The notes under the pieces: model-generated
What the model was told of the DNA's origin: nothing
Seen by the model: only the letters and a program-made list of their open reading frames with translations
Database searches by the model: none
NCBI RefSeq assembly: GCF_022811525.1
Contig: NZ_CP063982.1
Location: forward strand, 1,178,001-1,242,000
DNA length: 64,000 nt
Direction of reading: 5' to 3'
Source of the DNA: Orrella daihaiensis
GTDB lineage: Bacteria > Pseudomonadota > Gammaproteobacteria > Burkholderiales > Burkholderiaceae_B
Part shown: piece by piece, positions 40,833 through 49,245 of the stretch
Numbering within the stretch: position 1 is the stretch's first letter
Layout of the letters: the number at the start of each line of letters is the position of its first letter
Made by a program: the position numbers and the translations under genes

Positions 40833-43592
40833 TTATTGGCCTGGTTTGGGTTGCTGGTCAAAGTCGCCTGCTAACGCTTGAACCAGTGCATCGGGTTTCA
40901 AATACTTGCGCAGTGCTGCGTTGACTGTTGCTGCATCAAGTGCCCGGAGTTTTTCATCGAACTGCGCCGACCACGCAAAGGTACGATTCTCATCCAGATA
41001 ATTGATCCAGCTTCGGGCCAGGATGCTGTCTTGCGCCCGGTTCAGTTCGCGCAGATTGATAAGCGACTGTACGCCCTCATTGACTTCGGCGTCCGTAAAT
41101 CCTTCGGTTAACGCCCGGGTCAGCTCTTCGTTCAGCGCTGCTTCAAATCGATCCCAACTCTGAGGTGCGAAGATGCCGGAGAAAGTCCAGTCTGCACTCG
41201 GCTCAAACGAAGACACAGACAACATGCTTCTGACGTCGTAAGACAGTCCATCCGTTTCCCGAATGCGCATCCACAGACGCGAGTTTGACGATGCACCAAG
41301 CAGATAGTTACCCATCACTAGTGCCGCATAGTCCGGATCAGTGTCCTGCAAAGGCATGGATAGTCTGGCCAAATAGACTGCGTTGGCTTTGTCTGGTGTA
41401 TCAATGCGCATCATGGTGGGCTTGACATCAACGTAAGGGTAGGGGATGCGCTCAAACGTTGGTGCCCGACGCCAATCTTTCAGTGATGTCGTAACGGTTT
41501 GGATGACGGCATCAGGGTCGAATGCGCCAACCACCGCCACCGTGATGTTGCCCCCGCCATAGAAGGTGTTATGAAAGGCTACCAAGTCACTGCGCCTAAT
41601 GGCCTCGAACTCGGCAATCGCTTCTTCGAAGGTGGGTACGTAGCGCACATCATCTTTTGGCCACGGGCTTTCGTAGCGAGCCAAGGCTCGCGAGGCCAAT
41701 GCACCGGGTTCAGCCATCGAGGCTTTGATGCTGGTGATGGTCTGAGTGATGTATTCGTTTAACTCTTTTTCCGGGAAGTTGGCGTGCTTGATGATGTGCA
41801 AAGCCAGGTCGATCACAGCCGGCAGGTTGGCGCCGGTGGTTGAGATGTTGACAGACACGTCTGTGTCATTGCCACCGATACTCAGTTCGGCATTGAGTTC
41901 CTGAAGACGATCGCGAATTTGCTGGCGCGTCATGGCTTCGGTGCCATAGTCCAGCATACCGGCAGTCACACTCGATACCGTTGCCTTGCCTTTCAAGGTT
42001 AGAAGGTCACCGAAACGCAACAGAATGTTGGCCTGTACGCGTTGGCCACGAGTTGGCTTGTTAAGCAGCGCCATCTTGACGGGCCCACTCGGTAAATTCA
42101 GCAAACGGCGATCAGTCAGTTTGTCGATATTGGCAGGGGTGGCATCGAAGGCGTCAACGAGCTCAGCCTGAATGTCACCGACGTAACCCTCTAACAAGGG
42201 CTCGATGTCAAACCGATCCTTAACGGGTGCACGAACCGGACTGTCGGTCGGGATGTAGAGCCCCTCGGTGCGGTTGGCCGCCACGAAGTATTGATCAACC
42301 ACGCGTTGCACGTCTTCGAGCTTGACTTCTCTGATGCGATCACGGTTCTTGAACATCAAGCGCCAGTCGCCCTGCGAAATGGGCTCCGAGATGGCCACCC
42401 CCACTCGCTGAACATTGCTGTAGAGCTCATCCCAGCTGTTCATCCATTGACTGCGGGCACGGTTGAGCTCTTCTTCAGTGAAGGGGACTGTTTGCAACGT
42501 TTCAAGCGTGCTGGTCATGGTCGACAACGCCTTCTCGGGATCCATCCCTGGCTTTAACTGGGCACCGAACATAACCGTACCTGGGCCATACATGTCACGA
42601 GCAAACCCAAACACATCGCTGGCAAGTTCGGTCGGTACCAGTGCCTTGTACAGTCGACCAGAAGGGGTATCGCTCACCATCATGGTGGCTAGTTCAAGTG
42701 CCGGGTAATCTGGATGACCGGCTGACGGGATGCGATAGACGGCGGCCGCTAAGGGCGTACCGCCAGCGCGGCGCAAGGTGATACGACGCTCACCGTCTTG
42801 AACCGGTTCGACGGTGTATTCGCGCGGCAGTACACGACTAGGCTTGGGAATGGGCCCAAACGCGCCTGCGACGGTATCGATGACTTGTTGCTCATCAAAT
42901 TTGCCGGCTACCATCAAAACAGCATTATCGGGTTGGTAGTACAGGCGATAAAAGTCTCTAAGTTGGTCAATATCAACCCCTTCGACGTCAGAGCGTGCAC
43001 CAATAACGCTCTTGCCATAGTTATGCCATTCGAAGGCTGTGGCGTGGGTTTTTTGGTAGAGCATGCGGAAGGGGCTGTTCTCGCCGCGCTCCATCTCGTT
43101 TCTGACCACGGTCATTTCAGAATCGAGATCTTCACGGGCGATAATGGAGTTGATCATCGCGTCAGCCTGCCAACGAATGTACCAGTCGAGCGTCTCTGGG
43201 TTGGCAGCGAAGGTCGCGAAGTAGTTGGTCCGATCCTCTGAGGTGGTGCCGTTGGCTCTGAGTCCACGTTTGGAGAACTCGGCTAAGGCATTGCGAGTAG
43301 TCGGTGTGCCCTTGAAAATCATGTGCTCGAGCAGGTGAGCCATACCGGTTTGACCGTAATTCTCGTGTCGGGAGCCAACCAGATAGGTCATGTTGACTGT
43401 CACCGAAGGCTTGGCATTGTCTGGCGCCAGCAAAAACCGGAAACCATTGCTTTGAAGGCGGTATTCCGAAATCCCTTCGACTTCTGTGACTTTTTCTACA
43501 CCGGCTGGCAAGGTCAATGCCTGGGCAGGCAGGAACAGAACCGTCAGAGTCAGGGTCACGACCCAGTTAGAAATCGTTTTCAAGCGTGTCAT
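40833..43592 (-). CDS. M16-family (pitrilysin-type) zinc peptidase, periplasmic
   Basis: A 919-residue two-domain M16 metallopeptidase. A signal peptide ending near PAQA (about residue 25) points to the periplasm. The inverted zinc motif HLLEH is at residues 86-90, and the third ligand is expected in the EMTVVRNEMERGENS segment. A second, catalytically inactive M16 half (about residues 480-900) is present, so the gene encodes a full-length single-chain enzyme. I start at ATG 43592; a TTG two codons upstream is less likely. It is followed by a clear terminator. Confidence 0.93.
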   Translation of the reverse strand: MTRLKTISNWVVTLTLTVLFLPAQALTLPAGVEKVTEVEGISEYRLQSNGFRFLLAPDNAKPSVTVNMTYLVGSRHENYGQTGMAHLLEHMIFKGTPTTRNALAEFSKRGLRANGTTSEDRTNYFATFAANPETLDWYIRWQADAMINSIIAREDLDSEMTVVRNEMERGENSPFRMLYQKTHATAFEWHNYGKSVIGARSDVEGVDIDQLRDFYRLYYQPDNAVLMVAGKFDEQQVIDTVAGAFGPIPKPSRVLPREYTVEPVQDGERRITLRRAGGTPLAAAVYRIPSAGHPDYPALELATMMVSDTPSGRLYKALVPTELASDVFGFARDMYGPGTVMFGAQLKPGMDPEKALSTMTSTLETLQTVPFTEEELNRARSQWMNSWDELYSNVQRVGVAISEPISQGDWRLMFKNRDRIREVKLEDVQRVVDQYFVAANRTEGLYIPTDSPVRAPVKDRFDIEPLLEGYVGDIQAELVDAFDATPANIDKLTDRRLLNLPSGPVKMALLNKPTRGQRVQANILLRFGDLLTLKGKATVSSVTAGMLDYGTEAMTRQQIRDRLQELNAELSIGGNDTDVSVNISTTGANLPAVIDLALHIIKHANFPEKELNEYITQTITSIKASMAEPGALASRALARYESPWPKDDVRYVPTFEEAIAEFEAIRRSDLVAFHNTFYGGGNITVAVVGAFDPDAVIQTVTTSLKDWRRAPTFERIPYPYVDVKPTMMRIDTPDKANAVYLARLSMPLQDTDPDYAALVMGNYLLGASSNSRLWMRIRETDGLSYDVRSMLSVSSFEPSADWTFSGIFAPQSWDRFEAALNEELTRALTEGFTDAEVNEGVQSLINLRELNRAQDSILARSWINYLDENRTFAWSAQFDEKLRALDAATVNAALRKYLKPDALVQALAGDFDQQPKPGQ

Positions 43593-43657
43593 ATGCAACC
43601 TAGTTTTGTTCAGGGCAAAAAGGGGTTTCTGGTTTGTTGGATAGCGATGCGCCTAGA

Positions 43658-43709
43658 AGGTTCCAAATCTGCACAATCTGTTGTTAGCCACAATCGTGCA
43701 GCAGAACCT
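43658..43709. other. Three-tier inverted repeat upstream of the M16 gene
   Basis: AGGTTC/GAACCT (43658-43663 with 43704-43709), CTGCAC/GTGCAG (43669-43674 with 43696-43701) and TTGT/ACAA (43681-43684 with 43690-43693) are nested in one 52-nt stem-loop. It lies 66 nt before the M16 start and after the VWA gene on the minus strand. No T-run follows. Confidence 0.65.
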
Positions 43710-43803
43710 GGTTGGGCCTACTGTTTGTGAGATTATGAACCGCAACCATAGCCGTGCCCTTAACTTGGCGCAATCGGTGTTTGCGCGCGGTGATACCGGA
43801 CGG

Positions 43804-44973
43804 TTACTTTGAAAGCAGTCGCATGGCTTGCTCCAAGCCGGCGACCGTGACCGGAAACATGCGCTCTTGCAAGATATTGCGAATGATCGCTATTGACTGA
43901 CGGTATGGCCATGAGGCTTGGGGTTCGGGGTTGAGCCAGACGGCCTTGGGCCAAGTGCTCACCATGCGCTGCAGCCATTGAGCCCCGGGCTCTTTGTTGT
44001 AGTGCTCGACCGAGCCACCAGGTTGCAGGATTTCGTAGGGGCTCATGGACGCATCGCCCACGAAGATTAGCCGCCAGTCGGCATTGAATTTTCTCAGAAT
44101 GTCCCAAGTATCAAACCGTTCCATTTGGCGTCGTCGATTCGATTGCCACAGGTGCTCGTAGGGACAATTATGGAAGTAGTACACCTCGAGGTTTCTGAAT
44201 TCGCTGCGCGCAGCAGAAAACAACTCCTCGACGCGCCCAATGTGGTCATCCATGCTGCCACCGACATCAAGCAGCATCAGCACTTTGACGCTGTTGTGAC
44301 GCTCGGGGATCAGCTTTAAATCCAGATGTCCGGCATTTCTGGCGGTGCTGCGTATCGTGTCGGGCAGGTCAAGTTCAAGGTCTGCACCCTCGCGCGCGAA
44401 ACGACGCAGGCGGCGAAGTGCTACCTTAAAGTTTCGGATGCCGAGTTCAATTTGGTCGTCGTAGTCACGGAACTGACGCTCGTCCCAGACCTTGACGGCA
44501 GTGCGGTTGCCCGCCGATTTGCCACCGACCCGGATTCCTTCGGGGTGGTAGCCCCCGTTGCCAAACGGCGAGGTACCGCCCGTGCCAATCCAGCGGTTGC
44601 CACCAGCGTGCCGCTCTTGCTGCTCGTTGAGTCGTTCCTGGAACATGTCCATGAGTTTGTCCCAGCCGTGCTTTTCAAGTTCAGCTTTTTGCTCAGGCGT
44701 CAGGCGCCGCTCAAACTCCTTGACCAGCCAATCCAGCGGAATCTCTTTGCTTGGCAGCTTGGCTTGCAGGCTTCGATAGTAGGTACCGAAAGCACGATCG
44801 AACCGGTCAAACAGCGACTCATCCTTAATCAGGGTGGTTCTGGCGAGGTAGTAAAAATCCTCCAGGCTTGGTGCCATTAGCGGATTACTCAGCGCATCGA
44901 GCAGTGTCAGATATTCCTTGACACTGACTTTGAGCTCGTGCGAGCGCAGGTGATAGAAGAAGTCAACCAGCAT
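43804..44973 (-). CDS. VWA (CoxE-like) domain protein of a MoxR operon
   Basis: A 389-residue von Willebrand factor A protein of the CoxE type. The metal-ion-dependent adhesion site motif is VLMLLDVGGSMDDHIG, with D236 and S240; note DxGxS rather than the usual DxSxS. A glycine-rich linker (about residues 124-153) separates the helical N-terminal part from the VWA domain, and a VGDASMSPYEI segment lies in its second half. CoxE-like proteins act with MoxR ATPases in cofactor or metal insertion into respiratory complexes. Its start overlaps the GNAT gene by 11 nt. Confidence 0.88.
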   Translation of the reverse strand: MLVDFFYHLRSHELKVSVKEYLTLLDALSNPLMAPSLEDFYYLARTTLIKDESLFDRFDRAFGTYYRSLQAKLPSKEIPLDWLVKEFERRLTPEQKAELEKHGWDKLMDMFQERLNEQQERHAGGNRWIGTGGTSPFGNGGYHPEGIRVGGKSAGNRTAVKVWDERQFRDYDDQIELGIRNFKVALRRLRRFAREGADLELDLPDTIRSTARNAGHLDLKLIPERHNSVKVLMLLDVGGSMDDHIGRVEELFSAARSEFRNLEVYYFHNCPYEHLWQSNRRRQMERFDTWDILRKFNADWRLIFVGDASMSPYEILQPGGSVEHYNKEPGAQWLQRMVSTWPKAVWLNPEPQASWPYRQSIAIIRNILQERMFPVTVAGLEQAMRLLSK

Positions 44974-45571
44974 GGCGATTTAGGAGGTCAGTAAGGTGAG
45001 CTTTGATTTCAGGCCACTCGCCAGCGGTAACGCTATACATGACCGTGTCGCGCACGGTGCCGTCGCGTCTGAGCGCATGGCCGCGGATTACGCCATCGCG
45101 CTTGGCGCCCAAGCGCTCGATGGCACGTTGCGAAGCCCAGTTGAAATTGTCAGTGCGCCAGCCTACGGTATTGGCGCCTAGTGCTTCGAAAGCGTGGCTC
45201 ATGAGCATGAGCTTGCAGGTGGTGTTCAAACCAGTGCGCTGATAGCGCTTGGCATACCACGTGTAACCAATCTCCAGCCTGCCCACATCAGCAATGATGT
45301 CGTGATAGCGTGTGCTGCCCACGATCTGGTCAGTGCTCAGGTCACGCACAGCAAAAGGGAGCATATGGCCAGCTGCTAGCCCGTTCAGTGCCGTGCGGAT
45401 GTAGCCTGTTGCAGCGCCCGGCTCAGGAACCGATGTCACACGCAAGCGCCACAGCTCACCGTCGGCGGCTGCCAATTCGAGCGCAGCTGCATGCTCGAGC
45501 GTGAGTGGTTCGAGCCGAACCATGCCGTGCTCCAGGGTGCAGGGTGAGGGGGCTCGGGTAAAAGACGTCAT
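44963..45571 (-). CDS. GNAT-family N-acetyltransferase (RimJ/RimL-like)
   Basis: A 202-residue GNAT acetyltransferase of the RimJ/RimL type. The N-terminal VRLEPLTLEHAAALE, the ARDLSTDQIVGSTRYHDI turn and the C-terminal WRTDNFNWASQRAIERLGAKRDG acetyl-CoA segment are all typical. Its substrate is unknown. It overlaps the end of moxR by 4 nt and the start of the VWA gene by 11 nt, so all three are translationally linked. An acetyltransferase in the middle of a MoxR-VWA pair is unusual. Confidence 0.9.
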   Translation of the reverse strand: MTSFTRAPSPCTLEHGMVRLEPLTLEHAAALELAAADGELWRLRVTSVPEPGAATGYIRTALNGLAAGHMLPFAVRDLSTDQIVGSTRYHDIIADVGRLEIGYTWYAKRYQRTGLNTTCKLMLMSHAFEALGANTVGWRTDNFNWASQRAIERLGAKRDGVIRGHALRRDGTVRDTVMYSVTAGEWPEIKAHLTDLLNRHAG

Positions 45572-46452
45572 GGTTGTCTGCGAGTGGTGCTGCGTGTGAC
45601 CGCCGCCAGACGTTCGAGCAGTTGCACGTCTTGCTCGTTTTTAAGCAAGGCACCCGCCAGAATTGGCACGGAAGTTGCGTTGTGAGCATCGATTTGGTCG
45701 GCACTGATGTCTTCGGAGATCAACAGGCGCAACCAATCGAGAAACTCGGAGGTGGAGGGCTTTTTCTTAAGGCCTGGTGCATCGCGTAGCGCAAAAAAAG
45801 CATCGAGCGCAGCACGCAAGACATCGGCGTGCAGATTTGGATAGTGAACCGCAACGATGGATTTCAAGGTGTCGCGATCTGGAAACCTGATGTAGTGAAA
45901 AAAGCAGCGACGCAAGAACGCATCGGGCAAGTCTTTCTCATTATTTGATGTGATGATTACCAATGGTCGGTGCTTGGCCTTGATCGTCTCGTGCGTCTCG
46001 TAGACGTGAAACTCCATCTGGTCAAGCTCGCGCAACAGATCGTTGGGGAACTCGATATCTGCTTTGTCGATTTCGTCAATCAAGAGCACCGTGGGTTCAT
46101 CCGACACAAATGACTGCCACAGCACCCCTTTGACGATGTAGTTGGCAATGTCTTTGACTTTTTCGTCACCAAGTTGCGAATCACGCAGCCGCGAGACAGC
46201 ATCGTATTCGTATAAACCCTGATGTGCTTTGGTGGTGGACTTGATGTGCCACTGCAACAATGGGCGCCCTAGTGCTGCAGCCACTTCTTCGGCGAGCATG
46301 GTCTTGCCGGTGCCCGGCTCTCCCTTGATCAGCAAAGGCCGTTGTAGGGTCAGTGCGGCGTTGACGGCGAGTTTTAGGTCATCAGTAGCAACGTATCGGT
46401 CGGTGCCTTCAAAACGTGATGGCTCTTGGCTGGTGCTCGTTACAGAAGTCAT
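45568..46452 (-). CDS. MoxR-family AAA+ ATPase
   Basis: A 294-residue MoxR-type AAA+ ATPase. Walker A GEPGTGKT is at residues 44-51, Walker B reads LLIDEIDKAD, and a sensor-type arginine-rich segment (TSNNEKDLPDAFLRRCFFHYIRFP) follows. I start at ATG 46452, preceded by GGAAAG; an upstream frame extending to 46560 has no support. It is the first gene of the overlapping MoxR-GNAT-VWA operon and divergent from two cytochrome c genes. The MoxR/VWA pair suggests a remodelling chaperone that inserts metals or cofactors. Confidence 0.92.
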   Translation of the reverse strand: MTSVTSTSQEPSRFEGTDRYVATDDLKLAVNAALTLQRPLLIKGEPGTGKTMLAEEVAAALGRPLLQWHIKSTTKAHQGLYEYDAVSRLRDSQLGDEKVKDIANYIVKGVLWQSFVSDEPTVLLIDEIDKADIEFPNDLLRELDQMEFHVYETHETIKAKHRPLVIITSNNEKDLPDAFLRRCFFHYIRFPDRDTLKSIVAVHYPNLHADVLRAALDAFFALRDAPGLKKKPSTSEFLDWLRLLISEDISADQIDAHNATSVPILAGALLKNEQDVQLLERLAAVTRSTTRRQP

Positions 46453-46511
46453 TGGGGGCTTTCCTACAACAAAAGTGGTTGTTCTGCCTATATCTGGATC
46501 AACAATTATCG

Positions 46512-46517
46512 TACAAT
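46512..46517 (+). promoter_or_regulatory. Probable -10 box of the cytochrome c pair
   Basis: TACAAT at 46512-46517, 73 nt upstream of the first cytochrome c ATG. No matching -35 box is visible at 16-18 nt, so confidence is low. It places the transcript start just before the hairpin at 46535. Confidence 0.4.
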
Positions 46518-46534
46518 CCGGTAACTTTTCTGGG

Positions 46535-46555
46535 TCGAAAGCTTTGCGCTTTCGA
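46535..46555 (+). other. 8-bp hairpin in the leader of the cytochrome c pair
   Basis: TCGAAAGC-TTTGC-GCTTTCGA is a perfect palindromic hairpin, 34 nt upstream of the ATG and probably inside the 5' untranslated region. It could be an operator or an mRNA structure. Confidence 0.6.
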
Positions 46556-46589
46556 ATCACATCGTTTCACAAAACTAAAGAGTGCACGC

Positions 46590-46955
46590 ATGAATCTGTC
46601 ACTTCAAGTTGTATCCCGAGTTTTTCGCCGCTCAGTTGTCGGCGCCGCCTGTATGGTTGCGCTGGGTGCGTCGGGCGTTGCCCTGGCAGCTGAGCCCGTC
46701 AAGGGCGACATCGAGGCCGGTCGCCAGAAAATCTCCATGTGTATCGGTTGCCATGGCATCCCTGGATACAAGGCTAGTTTCCCCGAGGTCTACGCTGTAC
46801 CCATGATCGCCGGTCAACAGGAACAGTACATCATTGTGGCACTTCGTGCGTACGCCAACGGCGAGCGCAGTCATCCGACCATGAATGCGATTTCGGCTAG
46901 CCTTTCCGAGCAGGACATGGCTGATCTGGCGGCTTACTACGCCAACTTGAAATAA
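46590..46955 (+). CDS. Class I cytochrome c
   Basis: A 121-residue periplasmic cytochrome c. A signal peptide ends near ALAAEP (about residue 34). The heme motif CIGCH is at residues 51-55, and the methionine of SHPTMNAI is the likely axial ligand. It ends with EQDMADLAAYYANLK, typical of small c553/c4-like electron carriers. It is followed after 18 nt by a second cytochrome, so the two are probably co-expressed. A MoxR/VWA operon lies divergent to them. Confidence 0.92.
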   Translation: MNLSLQVVSRVFRRSVVGAACMVALGASGVALAAEPVKGDIEAGRQKISMCIGCHGIPGYKASFPEVYAVPMIAGQQEQYIIVALRAYANGERSHPTMNAISASLSEQDMADLAAYYANLK

Positions 46956-46973
46956 GACCGGACAGGAACAGGA

Positions 46974-47366
46974 ATGGATATGAAACTCGATATGAAACTG
47001 GACAAGAAAGCCATCGCCACAAGTGCACTCGCTTTGGCCGGTAGCCTGTTCGCAGTAGGTGCGCAGGCTGCCAATTTGCAAGAAGGGCAGGCGGTGTGGG
47101 AGCGTCTGAACTGTGCATCCTGTCATGGTGCCGATGCGGTCAAAGGTGTTGATCCGAGCTATCCAACCCTAGCTGGCCAGCATGCAGACTATCTTGAGCA
47201 TGCATTGACTGCCTATCAGCGCGGTGCGCGGGGTCTACCGGCCTCGGCCAACGTGCGCAACAACGCCATCATGGCGGCGTTCGCCACTCAGTTGTCCAAG
47301 CAAGACATCCAAAACGTCTCGGCCTGGCTGGCCTCCTTGCCATCACCCCTGTCGGTGAAAAAATAG
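46974..47366 (+). CDS. Class I cytochrome c (second copy)
   Basis: A 130-residue periplasmic cytochrome c. A signal peptide ends near QAANLQ (about residue 33). The heme motif CASCH is at residues 47-51 and the axial methionine is probably in NNAIMAAFA. The N terminus carries a short tandem repeat (MDMKLDMKLD). AGGAACAGGA precedes ATG 46974. It resembles the first cytochrome (QLSKQDIQNVSAWLASL tail), suggesting a duplication or a di-heme split. It ends at an intrinsic terminator. Confidence 0.92.
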   Translation: MDMKLDMKLDKKAIATSALALAGSLFAVGAQAANLQEGQAVWERLNCASCHGADAVKGVDPSYPTLAGQHADYLEHALTAYQRGARGLPASANVRNNAIMAAFATQLSKQDIQNVSAWLASLPSPLSVKK

Positions 47367-47412
47367 GTTTTTAAAGCAGTCCCTCTGATATTTGATGGTG
47401 CTGTACTGGACG

Positions 47413-47444
47413 CCGGCCCAAGTTCTCACTTGCGGCCGGTTTTT
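47413..47444 (+). terminator. Intrinsic terminator after the cytochrome c pair, overlapping the DUF1841 3' end
   Basis: CCGGCC (47413-47418) and GGCCGG (47434-47439) pair around a 15-nt loop, followed by five T residues. The stop codon of the convergent DUF1841 gene (47426-47428) sits in the loop. Confidence 0.85.
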
Positions 47445-47863
47445 GTTGCGCGGCGCTCGATCAAGTCAATGTAGGTCTCGTTATTCAATGGCTGACCCAG
47501 CCTTTGAGCCTCCCAGATCACTTGCCCTAGGCACTCCATGATTTCGTGCACGGCGTCATGCTCACCGAGTCTGGCGGCGAGCTTGGCGTGAGCGGCTCGG
47601 ATACCCGGTGGCTGATCGATGGATATCTGCTCGGCGATCGCCAAGTGCATGGATAGATGCAGAAACGGGTTAGTGCGGCCTTGTTCGACTGAGTAATCTT
47701 TTTCCAGTGCCTCGGGATCCTGCAGCTCGTCGACATATTCCGGGTGCCGCTCAATCAGGTCAGCGGCCATGGTCTCAAGTGGTGTGAGCACACCATTGCC
47801 CTGGCGCTTTTGCCAGGCTTGAATCAAAAAAGTGCGTACCTCATCTCGACTGGGGTTAAACAT
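47426..47863 (-). CDS. DUF1841 family protein
   Basis: A 145-residue soluble protein matching the conserved betaproteobacterial DUF1841 family: it opens MFNPSRDEVRTFLIQAW and contains the highly conserved GRTNPFLHLSMHLAIAEQISIDQP segment, with histidines in helical register. Its function is unknown. It is divergent from icd, 68 nt apart. Its 3' end lies inside the convergent cytochrome terminator. Confidence 0.88.
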   Translation of the reverse strand: MFNPSRDEVRTFLIQAWQKRQGNGVLTPLETMAADLIERHPEYVDELQDPEALEKDYSVEQGRTNPFLHLSMHLAIAEQISIDQPPGIRAAHAKLAARLGEHDAVHEIMECLGQVIWEAQRLGQPLNNETYIDLIERRATKTGRK

Positions 47864-47897
47864 TGGTGTTTCCTGGGTCGGTATGCGAGTTAAACTA

Positions 47898-47914
47898 GGG
47901 GTTTCTCTAACCCC
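47898..47914 (+). other. 6-bp hairpin in the icd leader
   Basis: GGGGTT-TCTCT-AACCCC lies 8 nt before the GGAG ribosome-binding site of icd and is followed by GATTTT. It may modulate icd translation or transcription. Confidence 0.5.
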
Positions 47915-47931
47915 GATTTTGCGGAGTGTTC

Positions 47932-49188
47932 ATGTCATACCAGCATATCAAAGTGCCTAGCGCCGGCCAAAAAATTACAGTTAATGCGGATTTTTCACTG
48001 AATGTTCCTGATGAGCCGATTATCCCCTACATTGAGGGTGATGGCACGGGCATGGACATCACGCCAGTGATGCTTAAGGTTGTCGATGCAGCCGTTGCCA
48101 AGGCGTACGGTGGCAAGCGCAAAATCCACTGGATGGAAGTATATGCGGGTGAAAAATCAACCCAGGTTTACGGCCCGGATGTCTGGTTGCCTGATGAGAC
48201 GCTTGACGCAGTTCGAGACTATGTGGTGTCGATCAAAGGTCCTTTGACCACACCAGTTGGCGGTGGCATTCGTTCGTTGAACGTGGCGCTGCGCCAACAG
48301 CTTGACCTCTATGTTTGTTTGCGTCCGGTTCGCTATTTCAAGGGTGTGCCTTCGCCTTTGCGCGAGCCAGAAAAGACCAACATGGTGATCTTTCGCGAGA
48401 ACTCGGAAGACATCTACGCCGGTATCGAGTTTGCAGCTGAATCCGAGCAGGCCAAGGCGTTGATCGACTTTCTGCAATCCAAGCTCGGTGTCAATAAAAT
48501 CCGTTTCCCCAACACCTCAGGTATCGGTGTCAAGCCCGTGTCCCGTGAGGGGACCGAGCGACTGGTGCGCAAGGCCATGCAGTACGCCATTGACAATGAT
48601 CGCAGCTCTGTGACGCTGGTTCACAAGGGCAATATCATGAAGTTCACTGAGGGCGGTTTCCGTGACTGGGGTTACGAGCTGGCCCAAAAAGAGTTTGGCG
48701 CCGAGTTGATCGATGGCGGCCCATGGTGCAAATTCAAGAACCCCAAAACGGGGCGTGAAATCATCGTCAAGGACAGCATTGCTGATGCATTTTTACAGCA
48801 GATCCTGTTGCGTCCAGCCGAATACGATGTGATTGCCACCTTGAACCTGAACGGTGACTATGTGTCAGACGCACTAGCTGCCCAGGTCGGTGGGATTGGT
48901 ATTGCCCCAGGTGCAAACCTGTCAGATTCGGTCGCCATGTTTGAAGCCACCCACGGCACGGCGCCCAAGTATGCCGGCAAAGACTATGTGAATCCCGGTT
49001 CGGAAATCCTGTCTGCAGAGATGATGTTGCGTCACATGGGTTGGGTTGAGGCCGCTGACCTCATCATCAGCAGTATGGAGAAATCGATCCTGTCCAAGAA
49101 AGTGACCTATGACTTTGCTCGCTTGCTCGAGGGTGCGACGCAAGTCTCATGTTCCGGCTTTGGGCAAGTCATGATCGACAATATGTAG
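47932..49188 (+). CDS. icd: Isocitrate dehydrogenase (NADP+)
   Basis: A 418-residue NADP-dependent isocitrate dehydrogenase of the TCA cycle. The phosphorylatable serine segment IRSLNVALRQQLDLYVCLRP is present. KYAGKDYVNPGSEILSAEMM carries the Lys-Tyr pair that binds NADP, so the enzyme is of the E. coli-like type. GGAG at 47923-47926 sets the start at ATG 47932. It is followed by a 256-nt structured non-coding region. Confidence 0.97.
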   Translation: MSYQHIKVPSAGQKITVNADFSLNVPDEPIIPYIEGDGTGMDITPVMLKVVDAAVAKAYGGKRKIHWMEVYAGEKSTQVYGPDVWLPDETLDAVRDYVVSIKGPLTTPVGGGIRSLNVALRQQLDLYVCLRPVRYFKGVPSPLREPEKTNMVIFRENSEDIYAGIEFAAESEQAKALIDFLQSKLGVNKIRFPNTSGIGVKPVSREGTERLVRKAMQYAIDNDRSSVTLVHKGNIMKFTEGGFRDWGYELAQKEFGAELIDGGPWCKFKNPKTGREIIVKDSIADAFLQQILLRPAEYDVIATLNLNGDYVSDALAAQVGGIGIAPGANLSDSVAMFEATHGTAPKYAGKDYVNPGSEILSAEMMLRHMGWVEAADLIISSMEKSILSKKVTYDFARLLEGATQVSCSGFGQVMIDNM

Positions 49189-49203
49189 CTGGAAATAGAG
49201 TCA

Positions 49204-49238
49204 GGTGCGCTAACTTAGGGCATTCCCCGATGTGCACC
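49204..49238 (+). other. Hairpin at the head of the icd-symporter intergenic region
   Basis: GGTGCGC (49204-49210) pairs with GTGCACC (49232-49238), including one G-U pair. Inside it GGG-CATT-CCC (49218-49227) can form a small stem. No T-run follows. Confidence 0.5.
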
Positions 49239-49245
49239 GCTTAGT

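Noticed and set aside
44326..44880. A 184-codon plus-strand frame opposite the VWA gene
   Set aside because: Shadow of the VWA reading frame; no start signal and no motif.
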